Shown: in pieces, positions 6,882 to 13,671 of the stretch | How the letters are laid out: every line of letters starts with the position of its first letter | How positions within the stretch are numbered: the stretch's first letter is position 1 | DNA from: Thermoplasmata archaeon | Lineage (GTDB): Archaea; Thermoplasmatota; Thermoplasmata; Thermoplasmatales; Thermoplasmataceae | Length of the DNA stretch: 16,712 nt | Direction: 5' to 3' | Assembly (NCBI GenBank): GCA_021806345.1 | Contig: JAJZXP010000324.1 | Coordinates: forward strand, 1-16,712 | Translations under genes and position numbers: made by a program | Notes under the pieces: model-generated | What the model saw: the letters and a program-made list of their open reading frames with translations, nothing else | Database searches by the model: none | Told to the model about the DNA's origin: nothing

Positions 6882-8285
6882 ATGACTGAGGGTACAATAG
6901 AACTAAAAGGCTTTAAAAAATTCCTTTACAGAAAATTCAAGGATATTAAACCGGAGGTTAAATTTGAAGTAAGTTTTCCATTTCCTGGAAAGATGACTAT
7001 AATAGCCAGGACACAAAATTTTAAGCAAATCAAATTCATAGAAGTTACTCTGCGGGATCAATTCCAGCGAGATTACCTAGTTAAGTTACATAAGAGAAAA
7101 GGTATTTTAAAATCAACTGTAAACGTAAAAGAAGGGAAGAATTTTGAATTATCTTTTTACGTGATGGGAAAGAATGGAATGTTTAACCGCATTAGTAAAA
7201 AAATTTCAGATATACTTGTGGTTGAACCTATTGCGGTGGAAAAAAAGAAAAGTGAAGTTCAAAAACCTAATAAAACAACGACTCCAAAACCAAAGAAAGC
7301 ATCCGGATCGCAGTCAAAGCAGACCAATGCAAAAACTCAGAGCATCAAGAACATTCCTCCTCCGAAAAAAAGGAACTGGCCGAATTCTTCAACTTACGCA
7401 CAAGCCTTGCAGAAATCATCTTTCAGTATAAATTCACTGTATCCTAACATTCGGGAAGCTTCATTCCTTAAGAATCAAAACGTGAAATATTCAACTCTCA
7501 TCCAGGGTGCTGGTAATTTTGGTGTTGTTTTCAAGTTTTCAAACGGCGGTACATTCCATGCTTTGAAATGCTTCACCAGAGGAGGAAATTATCTGGAGTT
7601 AAGATATTCTGAAATAGGCAAGGCTTTAAATGCCGCAAAGTTCCCATTCTTTATCGATTTAAAATTCTGCGATAATGCCATAAGGACAATGAGTCGGCCA
7701 AATGAATATTTCCCAGCAATTACCATGCAGTGGGTAGATGGTGAAACTCTGTATAATTATATTAATAAAAATTTCAAGATAAGTGCAAGTATGGATAATG
7801 TTGCAAAGTCCATATTGAATGCAATAAAATTGATGCAGGATAAGAAAATTGCACATGGAGATCTTTCAGGCGATAACATTCTGGTTGGGGACAATGAAAA
7901 AATTACAGTTATTGATTATGATGGTATGTATACCCCATCATTACGCAGAGTTGGAACTGAGGAACTTGGGCATGAGGCATTCCAACACCCTAAAAGGGGA
8001 AGATACTACGGTGAAAAACTTGATAATTTTTCAGCTTTGATCATATTTCTTTCTCTTTCCGCCTTATCAGTCAATCCTGCCCTGTGGAAATATAATGAGG
8101 GAGATCCAGATAAATTGATTTTTGATCCTGCAGATTTTCAGAATCCTGGAAAGTCACCCATATTCAAGGACCTGATGAAGTTGGGTGGAAACATCCCAAA
8201 TATCACCATGATGCTGCAGGAGTATCTAAAACATGATGTGGACTGGGATGGGATGGATATTGATAAAATTATAAAGATGAAATAA
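6882..8285 (+). CDS. TerY-P-type Ser/Thr protein kinase with N-terminal beta-rich domain
   Basis: The protein has 467 residues from the ATG at 6882; a TTG at 6870 would add four. Residues about 1-115 are beta-rich (KFEVSFPFPGKMTIIARTQ and following strands) and match no family I recognise. A Lys/Pro/Ser/Thr linker follows (about 116-166), then a eukaryotic-type kinase fold. The glycine loop is GAGNFG (209-214), the ATP lysine is Lys229 in HALKCF, the catalytic loop is HGDLSGDN (325-332), and the metal motif is DYDG (345-348) in place of DFG. The pattern DYDGMYTPSL, GHEAFQHP and LDNFSALIIFLSL is typical of kinases in bacterial TerY-P triads. Those carry a C-terminal helix-hairpin-helix domain, which is missing here. 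The gene converges on the PP2C gene, and their 3' ends overlap by 17 bases. Its substrates are probably the vWA protein or its partners. Confidence 0.82.
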   Translation: MTEGTIELKGFKKFLYRKFKDIKPEVKFEVSFPFPGKMTIIARTQNFKQIKFIEVTLRDQFQRDYLVKLHKRKGILKSTVNVKEGKNFELSFYVMGKNGMFNRISKKISDILVVEPIAVEKKKSEVQKPNKTTTPKPKKASGSQSKQTNAKTQSIKNIPPPKKRNWPNSSTYAQALQKSSFSINSLYPNIREASFLKNQNVKYSTLIQGAGNFGVVFKFSNGGTFHALKCFTRGGNYLELRYSEIGKALNAAKFPFFIDLKFCDNAIRTMSRPNEYFPAITMQWVDGETLYNYINKNFKISASMDNVAKSILNAIKLMQDKKIAHGDLSGDNILVGDNEKITVIDYDGMYTPSLRRVGTEELGHEAFQHPKRGRYYGEKLDNFSALIIFLSLSALSVNPALWKYNEGDPDKLIFDPADFQNPGKSPIFKDLMKLGGNIPNITMMLQEYLKHDVDWDGMDIDKIIKMK

Positions 8286-8985
8286 TGATGGCCGAAACGT
8301 CATCATTTCTCATTTCACCATTACTTCTTTTAATGTCAAAAAATTCACGGTTGCCCACGTTATCCGAAACTTCTTCAAAGGAGGTAACACCTGTTTCCAT
8401 TATGTATTTAGAAATTGAGTCAGTAGCCATAATGATCCCATTGAGTTCGTCAAACTCAAATTCCATGTATTTTACCTCTGGATATTTGTAATCCCTTTTA
8501 TCTTTCATAGGATTTCCGTATCCACTCCAAACCAGTTCTGGATGAAGACCAAATTCTTTTATATCTTTTATTGGAAACGTTTCCATTGAGTTTTCTTTAA
8601 ACAGGAAAAGACAACTATCACCACGGGCCCAGACTCTTGCATATGTCACATCATCCTCAACGAAAGATGCTGCAAGAAATGTTGAATAAGAGCCGAAAAC
8701 CGCTTTTTTCTTAACATTCCATCTTAAATTTTCCCAATCTATGGATTCATACCATTTCATCCTGCATCCACTAATGTATTTCTCCATGTCTGCAATGACA
8801 GAAAGGTCAAAGTCATTATCTGTAAATTGTGAGGACAGGCAGGCTGCCCAAAGGGGAGAAAAAATGGAATCTCCCGCTCCATCACAAACAGAAAAACGTT
8901 TTGTTTCCATGTTGTATGACACTGCGTCTTCTGTTTCGCTCTCAGGACTGCCAGCCTTGGAAAAATTGAACGATTTAACTATCAT
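8269..8985 (-). CDS. PP2C-family protein phosphatase (TerY-P triad)
   Basis: This 238-residue protein is a metal-dependent Ser/Thr phosphatase of the compact bacterial/archaeal type. Motifs are in order: ETEDA (Glu19-Asp20), the metal-binding VCDGAGDS (Asp35-Gly36), GSYSTFLAA (98-106), ARGDSCLFLF (120-129), ATDSISKYI (Asp189) and RNDDVSAI (Asp228 or Asp229). The usual DGMGGH is replaced by DGAGDS followed by a Phe-Ser and a Trp. This resembles the DGATESSFS-W version in phosphatases linked to TerY-like proteins. The ATG at 8983-8985 overlaps the TAA of the upstream vWA gene by one base (TAATG), so the pair is translationally coupled. The likely role is to reverse phosphorylation by the convergent kinase. 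The antisense overlap with the kinase tail may couple their expression. Confidence 0.85.
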   Translation of the reverse strand: MIVKSFNFSKAGSPESETEDAVSYNMETKRFSVCDGAGDSIFSPLWAACLSSQFTDNDFDLSVIADMEKYISGCRMKWYESIDWENLRWNVKKKAVFGSYSTFLAASFVEDDVTYARVWARGDSCLFLFKENSMETFPIKDIKEFGLHPELVWSGYGNPMKDKRDYKYPEVKYMEFEFDELNGIIMATDSISKYIMETGVTSFEEVSDNVGNREFFDIKRSNGEMRNDDVSAIIISSL

Positions 8986-9806
8986 TAATTTACCTTGCTG
9001 TATGCAACTCTGGTACCGATGTCCAGGAGTTTTATGAGATCGTCCAAATCACCATTGTACACATAGCCTCTTGCATTTTCCGGTATATCGTTGAACTCTT
9101 CTCTGGCTATGGCCACAAATGTCTCAGGTAGAGGGCTGCTCATATGGAACATTATTTTGGCGTTTTTATCATCTTTGACATCCTGCTCATCCTTAGGGAA
9201 TTTAATTGTGTTACCCTCGGTTTCTGATATGTGGCAATTCCAAATCAGAGTTTTTCCATTTGTAGTTCCAAGGTCAAGTATATCCTTAGCAGGTTCAAGA
9301 GGGTCTCCATCTGTAGCCCCTCCATCGCTTATATTGATTATTATTGGGGGGAATGAGTCAGGATATTTTCCTATCCAATCCACAATCCATTCACCAGCCA
9401 GTGTTAATGCTTTTGTCATTGGAGTGTCAAAGGCAGCAACTGGTTCAAACCATATAGGAAATTCTGTCTCTATATCTTCACCCTCTATAGTCTGTGTTTC
9501 TTTTTCCATTCTAAGAATATATTCCTCAAGTTCACTTATGGGAATGGGCGATTCATTAATCAAACTTAAAGCCGTACCGCTTCTTGAGCCATAACCAATC
9601 ACTCCAACGTTGAAATATGGTCTGACTCCATCTGATTTGGTACATCTACTGATAATTTCGTTCAGTTGTTTATTAATTGCGTAAGCAGCTTCCTGAGATT
9701 TGGATCTTTTCCCTCCCGCAATTTTCCTGCTCATGGATCTCGACTGATCTATGAGAAACACAAAAAGGGACGGTTTCCTTCGACTAATTTCTGCATCGTA
9801 TGCCAT
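8985..9806 (-). CDS. TerY-like von Willebrand factor A domain protein
   Basis: This 273-residue protein is essentially one vWA domain. The MIDAS metal site is complete: DQSRSM (Asp20, Ser22, Ser24), Thr128 in FDTPMTKAL and Asp161 in ISDGGATDGDP. With no signal peptide or membrane segment it is probably cytosolic, like bacterial TerY. Family knowledge: in Ter-linked loci, a vWA protein, a PP2C phosphatase and a kinase form a phosphorylation switch in which the vWA domain is a metal-dependent scaffold and possible kinase target. It is the first gene of a two-gene unit with the PP2C gene. A TATA-like palindrome at 9825-9838 is centred about 25 bases before its ATG, consistent with a leaderless mRNA. 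No TerC, TerD or TerZ homologues are in the window. Confidence 0.87.
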   Translation of the reverse strand: MAYDAEISRRKPSLFVFLIDQSRSMSRKIAGGKRSKSQEAAYAINKQLNEIISRCTKSDGVRPYFNVGVIGYGSRSGTALSLINESPIPISELEEYILRMEKETQTIEGEDIETEFPIWFEPVAAFDTPMTKALTLAGEWIVDWIGKYPDSFPPIIINISDGGATDGDPLEPAKDILDLGTTNGKTLIWNCHISETEGNTIKFPKDEQDVKDDKNAKIMFHMSSPLPETFVAIAREEFNDIPENARGYVYNGDLDDLIKLLDIGTRVAYSKVN

Positions 9807-9824
9807 AAAGTTGTATTGTTAATT

Positions 9825-9838
9825 AAATATTAATATTT
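9825..9838 (-). promoter_or_regulatory. Palindromic TATA-type promoter element of the vWA-PP2C operon
   Basis: AAATATTAATATTT is a perfect 14-bp palindrome centred about 25 bases before the vWA ATG. It can serve as the TATA box. In AT-rich DNA the symmetry alone is weak evidence for an operator. A similar ATTAAATATTAA core precedes the small membrane gene at 10270. Confidence 0.45.
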
Positions 9839-9894
9839 TCACATCATGAATGGCAATTCGGTTGAAGAACATTCAAGAAATATTTATATGATGT

Positions 9895-9915
9895 TAAAAA
9901 TGTTAAAAAATCACG
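9895..9915 (-). terminator. T-rich tract after the 9926-10270 gene
   Basis: Just past the stop of the minus-strand membrane gene, the transcript strand reads GATTTTTTAACATTTTTAAC. Archaeal intrinsic termination mainly needs oligo-T tracts, so this pair of T runs is a reasonable terminator. It has no hairpin. Confidence 0.35.
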
Positions 9916-9925
9916 TTAAATTTGT

Positions 9926-10270
9926 TTACTCAGAGGATTTTTTATTTCCTCCAAAAAAGAAAAGCAATACTGCAACAAGGACTATGATATATCCAATGTC
10001 AAAAATACCCGGGTAAGCGATAATACCTGCTATGGATATTGTTGTCATGGCGGTAATACCAACGTCTTTTTTTCTTCTGCTAAACTCTGTTCCAAGAAGT
10101 GCAATAACACCAAAGATGATGTTAGAGGTTATCTCCTGCCCCGCTGAAACAGTGCCGAAAATTGATATATAGCTGGTCAGTTGGTTTAAAAGTATTACTA
10201 TTACTCCAATTATTATGACTAATAGCGATCCGATTATACCTAGTTTGTAATAAAGCTTGAGAGAAGCCAT
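9926..10270 (-). CDS. Small integral membrane protein
   Basis: The product has 114 residues and about three to four membrane helices: residues 8-30 (LGIIGSLLVIIIGVIVILL), 47-62 (SNIIFGVIALLGTEFS), 70-86 and 90-106 (IGYIIVLVAVLLFFFGG). An Arg/Lys cluster (SRRKKD, 63-68) probably marks a cytoplasmic loop. The tail GGNKKSSE is charged. It has no catalytic motif, and small archaeal membrane proteins of this shape often have no assigned function. It has its own promoter: an AT-rich element at 10285-10297 lies about 20-24 bases before the ATG, and a T-rich terminator follows. It therefore looks monocistronic between the triad and the glycosyltransferase genes. Confidence 0.7.
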   Translation of the reverse strand: MASLKLYYKLGIIGSLLVIIIGVIVILLNQLTSYISIFGTVSAGQEITSNIIFGVIALLGTEFSRRKKDVGITAMTTISIAGIIAYPGIFDIGYIIVLVAVLLFFFGGNKKSSE

Positions 10271-10284
10271 AATAAAGTATGCTT

Positions 10285-10297
10285 ATTAAATATTAAA
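10285..10297 (-). promoter_or_regulatory. TATA-like element for the small membrane protein
   Basis: The minus strand reads TTTAATATTTAAT, 15-27 bases upstream of the ATG at 10270. The sequence resembles the element before the vWA gene. Confidence 0.4.
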
Positions 10298-10340
10298 CTT
10301 TATCACAATAAAATGACAAATCATTGAGGATTATACAATT

Positions 10341-11441
10341 TCACTTTTGAAGATGATATCTATTCCCTCTCCATTCAATGTGTGTTTTCTTCTTTCCAGA
10401 AATCAGGTTGTAGAGGAAAAATACGGGCATTATGAAAGATAGCAAAAAAATAGCAAATTTATGATTCTTGGTTCTTCTTGCATTGATTATCATAGGAAAG
10501 ATAAACGGAATGTAACCAAGCAGGAAATAATTCCATTCAAACAGTGAAAGAGGAATTAGCGCTATGAAGTATACGATAATTGAGAAATACATAATAATTC
10601 CAGAAGTAAATACGTGTTTTGAATGGGAAATACTTATGGCCATCTGCCTTGTGGCCCATTCATTGAAACTTTCCCGAGTTTCATTCACGTGTATCACTGG
10701 AGTTGCTTTTTTTGAATAATAAATACTTAGTTTTTTTTCTTTGCAAATTTTTGTAATCGCTGCGTCATCTGAAACCGTAGAGGAAAAGTAATTAAAATTT
10801 TCATCGTCCAGAAGATCATTTCGGATAGCCATAGAACCACCCCAGGCAAATCTTGATGGATAAAATTCCATCATATTTATGCCTAAGAACCCCCAAACCT
10901 TTTTAATTATACTCCATATATTTGATTTTTCAATGGGTTCATAAATTGGATAGGTTGTAGCAACGCCAATCGCTTTGTCCATTAATGGATTTACAAGATA
11001 TCTAACCCAGTCAGTTGGAAGTTCCGTATCCGAGTCTGCCATTACAAACACTTCCTTATTAGAATATTTCTGAATTGCAGTACTTATGGCCCGTACTTTA
11101 CCGCTTCCTTTGTAATGTTGATCGCTAATGATGTAATTTATTTTGAGTTTTTTGAGAAGCTCAACTGCAGGATCATCCTCACTGTCGACTACTGCTATGG
11201 TGGTCAGTTTATTATAGTTCTGATTCTTAATGGAGGCCAGATTTCTTTCCATATAGAGATCTATGCCCTTGCAGGGTATAATTAAAACGATTGTAGGATT
11301 ATACTCAGAATAGAAATATTCCTCCCTTTTTTCCCACCAGGAAATGAGCACAAATCGCAGAATTGAAAGAATAAGTAAAATGAATAGAGTTATAATCCAT
11401 GCAATTTTTACAATAAAAAATTGAAGCGTCATAAGTCTCAC
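10341..11441 (-). CDS. Membrane-bound family 2 glycosyltransferase
   Basis: The protein has 366 residues from a GTG at 11441 that overlaps the upstream stop (GTGA). An ATG three codons in (11432) is the alternative start. It has an N-terminal membrane anchor (9-33), then a GT-A catalytic domain: PTIVLIIPCKG (49-59), a nucleotide-sugar DSD motif (136-138) in VMADSDTELP, the acceptor-loop FAWGGSMAIR (199-208), SDDAAIT (224-230) and RQMAIS (265-270), the weakened form of the Q/RxxRW motif. Two to three membrane helices (282-300, 304-320, 328-347) follow, and the tail ends WRGNRYHL. This arrangement matches ceramide-glucosyltransferase-like (GT21/HpnI-type) enzymes that glycosylate membrane lipids. 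The acceptor here is probably an archaeal lipid or lipid-linked glycan, and that part is inferred. Confidence 0.85.
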   Translation of the reverse strand: MRLMTLQFFIVKIAWIITLFILLILSILRFVLISWWEKREEYFYSEYNPTIVLIIPCKGIDLYMERNLASIKNQNYNKLTTIAVVDSEDDPAVELLKKLKINYIISDQHYKGSGKVRAISTAIQKYSNKEVFVMADSDTELPTDWVRYLVNPLMDKAIGVATTYPIYEPIEKSNIWSIIKKVWGFLGINMMEFYPSRFAWGGSMAIRNDLLDDENFNYFSSTVSDDAAITKICKEKKLSIYYSKKATPVIHVNETRESFNEWATRQMAISISHSKHVFTSGIIMYFSIIVYFIALIPLSLFEWNYFLLGYIPFIFPMIINARRTKNHKFAIFLLSFIMPVFFLYNLISGKKKTHIEWRGNRYHLQK

Positions 11442-12010
11442 TGTTTAGAATATTCTTCAACCTGTCTTGATTTCTTCTCAGTCGGCTGTGTTCTTGATAT
11501 CTTCCTACCCCTGAGTATATTAAACATATCAGAAAGTGAGAAGACAGCAAACATGAGTCCCAGTATTAAAGATATAAAGAGGAACACTTCAATTGAAATA
11601 AGATAATGAGAGATAAACTGGTTAGAGTTAATAATGGAAGTCACAAAATTGAAAAGCATTGAAAAAAGTCCAATGAAAATAGTGAAAACAAACAACCTGT
11701 TAATCTGGCCAAAAATTGGTTGCTTGAGGCTCTCTGGATGAAAGACAGGTATCATGGATATAAGCACCGTATATGCTGCCATGAGCAGCCCCATAATGGT
11801 TCCATAGAAATTAAGAATTCCAGGGTTTGAATAAAAAATTGCAATATTATTTGCTACTGCAGTAGATTGAGGAGCAGTATTGAACGTGTTCTGAAAGATA
11901 ATTAAACTTGGTAAAATTGTTAGAAAAAAAGTAGTAATCAAAGAAAGTGAAACAACAGTTCTCAATTTAAAAAAAGTATCCATTTTTCCCTTCAGTTTTA
12001 CCTGAGCCAT
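11438..12010 (-). CDS. Four-helix membrane protein coupled to the glycosyltransferase
   Basis: The protein has 190 residues with four likely membrane helices: about 17-40, 65-88, 103-128 and 134-160. A charged tail ends in RKISRTQPTEKKSRQVEEYSKQ, cut into the next gene by the GTGA overlap. The extracytoplasmic loop at 41-62 is rich in Asn, Ser and Thr. I do not recognise a family. The 4-base overlap with the glycosyltransferase gene implies translational coupling and so possibly a shared membrane complex or pathway. The ATG at 12010 has a TATA-like TTATTTTA (plus-strand 12031-12039) about 25 bases upstream, so it is the promoter-proximal gene of a two-gene operon. Confidence 0.7.
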   Translation of the reverse strand: MAQVKLKGKMDTFFKLRTVVSLSLITTFFLTILPSLIIFQNTFNTAPQSTAVANNIAIFYSNPGILNFYGTIMGLLMAAYTVLISMIPVFHPESLKQPIFGQINRLFVFTIFIGLFSMLFNFVTSIINSNQFISHYLISIEVFLFISLILGLMFAVFSLSDMFNILRGRKISRTQPTEKKSRQVEEYSKQ

Positions 12011-12030
12011 AGTGGATTAATGCTATCAGC

Positions 12031-12039
12031 TAAAATAAG
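12031..12039 (-). promoter_or_regulatory. TATA box for the membrane protein-glycosyltransferase operon
   Basis: The minus strand reads CTTATTTTA, centred 25 bases before the ATG at 12010, which fits leaderless transcription. Confidence 0.45.
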
Positions 12040-12057
12040 TTTATTATTTTGAAATTT

Positions 12058-12399
12058 TCAGAAAAAACGAAAAGTAGAACTATCGATCATTTCAATTAAA
12101 TCTTTAATGTATTGATCATCATCAGAATCAATGACAAAACTGTTCCACGATATTTGAACCCTGTTTGATTGTTCTCCCTTTGAGATTGAAAATTTGATCA
12201 TGGATACCCTATCTATTGCGTTTATCGTTGGAAAATCAGTCATTTCTAAGTACTTCCCAGAATCAGCGTCCACCAAGGAGTGATGAGATATATATTCGAA
12301 TTTAAATTCATGGACATCAAAAATTCTTCTTTCCTGAATTGATAGCATGCGCGCATAATACGTTAATATGCTGGAGAAATCACCATCGATCTGTCTCAT
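12058..12399 (-). CDS. Hypothetical 113-residue protein
   Basis: A small soluble protein with no membrane segment or signal. It is mixed alpha/beta: an N-terminal helix (IDGDFSSILTYYARML), then alternating strands (FEYISHHSLVD, RVSMIKFSISK, RVQISWNSFVID) and a final acidic helix (DDDQYIKDLIEMID). It has no cysteines and no catalytic pattern. The gene is well supported as real: the ATG at 12399 has a TATA box (TAATAAAA) centred 26.5 bases upstream, and a clear inverted repeat overlaps that promoter. It ends 48 bases before the neighbouring operon's start codon. Function unknown. Confidence 0.6.
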   Translation of the reverse strand: MRQIDGDFSSILTYYARMLSIQERRIFDVHEFKFEYISHHSLVDADSGKYLEMTDFPTINAIDRVSMIKFSISKGEQSNRVQISWNSFVIDSDDDQYIKDLIEMIDSSTFRFF

Positions 12400-12421
12400 T
12401 GTTATAGGGTTATCCTAAGCA

Positions 12422-12429
12422 TTTTATTA
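12422..12429 (-). promoter_or_regulatory. TATA box for the 113-residue protein
   Basis: The minus strand reads TAATAAAA, centred 26.5 bases upstream of the ATG at 12399. Its upstream half is shared with the inverted repeat at 12425-12443. Confidence 0.55.
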
Positions 12430-12443
12430 GATTTTATCTAATA
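12425..12443. promoter_or_regulatory. Inverted repeat, candidate operator
   Basis: TATTAGAT-TTT-ATCTAATA is a perfect inverted repeat with 8-bp arms and a 3-base spacer. It overlaps the TATA box and the expected BRE position of the leftward gene starting at 12399, and lies about 107 bases upstream of the rightward gene at 12550. A dimeric repressor bound here would block TBP/TFB assembly. No adjacent regulator gene is evident. Confidence 0.5.
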
Positions 12444-12516
12444 TTAAATCATACTTTTCATTGATTTAGTATTTATTATATTTTAATATGAATTGTTTAT
12501 AACATAGAATATTAGT

Positions 12517-12525
12517 AAATTATAT
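12517..12525 (+). promoter_or_regulatory. TATA box for the surface protein gene
   Basis: AAATTATAT is centred about 28 bases before the ATG at 12550, the spacing expected for a leaderless start. Confidence 0.5.
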
Positions 12526-12549
12526 GTATTAAAAACACACTATATAACA

Positions 12550-13563
12550 ATGATTAAAAGTGTAATATTGATAATGACGTTATTAATAATTTTTGGAATT
12601 TCATTCACTTCAGTACAGCCACAAAATCTGAATCAGAACAATATTCATGAAGCATTACCTGGTACTACTTATGGTACCTCTCAGGTATCATTAAATACAA
12701 CTTCCATAAAAGTAGCATTGAATACGAGTTATCATGTATCATATACCGTAAAATTGACTTCGGGAACAACCTGGGGTACAAGCATGGTTAGCAGCGGACC
12801 TTCAAACATTTCAGTTTCATTATCGTCTGGTGGTATAGATCCAACTTTTAACGGTGTTGCAACCATAACTCCAACATCGTCAAGCACCGTAGGAAATTAT
12901 ACTATAAGTTTCAAGGCAACCGGTGATGATCCCTCAACTAATACCGTTACATTGAACGTTACTGTAGTAAAGGGGACATCCGGGACTTCTTCCCCAACTC
13001 CTCCTCCATCTCCACCGCCTCCTTCCTCTGTTTCAACAAATTACGTTCCTTATATGGCAGGAGGTGTTGTAATTTTACTGTTCTTCATCTTCCTTGGAGT
13101 CACTTCCATGATGGGGGGAGATTTCTCAAGGCGCCTTAACATGGGTTCAACTGTCTTAGCAATTGGATCATCAATCTATCTTCTGACATATGATCCTTTA
13201 TTAAAAATCGCTGCATATTATCATTGGTTAGGCCTATTAGTTTATGTAATCTTAATGATAATCGCATTTATCATGGCATATTTCATGAATAGTCTGAAAA
13301 AAGTGGCTTTCATTGGCATGTTCACAGGAAATCTTCTACTGGGAATTTTGATGATTTCAGATGCTGTTGCAGGACTTCCAGTTTCCCAGTATTACAATAC
13401 ATTATCTAACGTTGGATGGAATTACCTGTTTGGATTTGGAACTACATCAATTTCAACAGTTGATATTTCTTCAGCTTTTTCCCTGCTTCTGCTTATGATT
13501 GGCTTATCTGCAGGTACTTCATTATATACTGCAAGAAATATTTCGGCAACAAAAAACAATTGA
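12550..13563 (+). CDS. Surface protein: Ser/Thr-rich Ig-like ectodomain, Pro stalk, five membrane helices
   Basis: The protein has 337 residues. A hydrophobic N-terminus (3-20) looks like a signal peptide or anchor. Residues about 25-145 form an extracellular beta-sandwich-like region, rich in Ser, Thr, Gly and Asn. It carries five N-glycosylation sequons (NTT 49, NTS 58, NIS 86, NYT 116, NVT 136). The stretch SVSLSSGGIDPTFNG to YTISFKATG is typical of Ig/PKD-like folds. A proline-rich stalk (SPTPPPSPPPPSS, 148-160) then leads into about five membrane helices (167-187, 197-214, 224-246, 252-272, 308-326). The function is unknown; a cell-surface sensor or envelope component is plausible. The gene stands alone, with its own TATA box and a short palindrome after its stop. 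Confidence 0.72.
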   Translation: MIKSVILIMTLLIIFGISFTSVQPQNLNQNNIHEALPGTTYGTSQVSLNTTSIKVALNTSYHVSYTVKLTSGTTWGTSMVSSGPSNISVSLSSGGIDPTFNGVATITPTSSSTVGNYTISFKATGDDPSTNTVTLNVTVVKGTSGTSSPTPPPSPPPPSSVSTNYVPYMAGGVVILLFFIFLGVTSMMGGDFSRRLNMGSTVLAIGSSIYLLTYDPLLKIAAYYHWLGLLVYVILMIIAFIMAYFMNSLKKVAFIGMFTGNLLLGILMISDAVAGLPVSQYYNTLSNVGWNYLFGFGTTSISTVDISSAFSLLLLMIGLSAGTSLYTARNISATKNN

Positions 13564-13572
13564 TTGGGGAAC

Positions 13573-13585
13573 TGAGGGTCCCTCA
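13573..13585. terminator. Short perfect palindrome after the surface protein gene
   Basis: TGAGGG-T-CCCTCA follows the stop codon by 10 bases. It has 6-bp arms with a single central base, so an RNA hairpin would lose the innermost pairs. It lies between two tandem plus-strand units. It could be a weak terminator hairpin or a protein-binding site for the rpo7 promoter about 25 bases downstream. Confidence 0.35.
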
Positions 13586-13607
13586 AAACATTTTAGGCAT
13601 CAGCATC

Positions 13608-13617
13608 AAATTTATTA
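13608..13617 (+). promoter_or_regulatory. Probable TATA box of the rpo7 operon
   Basis: AAATTTATTA would place transcription start near 13640, giving a 5' leader of about 30 bases with a ribosome-binding site, unlike the leaderless genes elsewhere in the window. Confidence 0.4.
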
Positions 13618-13659
13618 ACGTATGAAACATACAGAAACATTCCAATTTGAATAATTTAC

Positions 13660-13665
13660 AGGTGA
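13660..13665 (+). promoter_or_regulatory. Ribosome-binding site deciding the TTG start of rpo7
   Basis: AGGTGA lies six bases upstream of the TTG at 13672 and complements the anti-Shine-Dalgarno end of archaeal 16S rRNA. The nearby ATG at 13669 opens a frame that stops after six codons, so the Shine-Dalgarno plus TTG is the working start. Confidence 0.6.
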
Positions 13666-13671
13666 GAATGT

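Noticed and set aside
9091..9594. 167-codon plus-strand open frame opposite the vWA gene
   Set aside because: The vWA protein on the other strand has a complete MIDAS motif; the opposite frame is low-complexity Ser/Ile/Val with no motif.
9890..10024. Short plus-strand frame beginning ATGATG near 9890
   Set aside because: It runs antisense to the small membrane protein, has no TATA spacing, and its product is lysine-rich low complexity.
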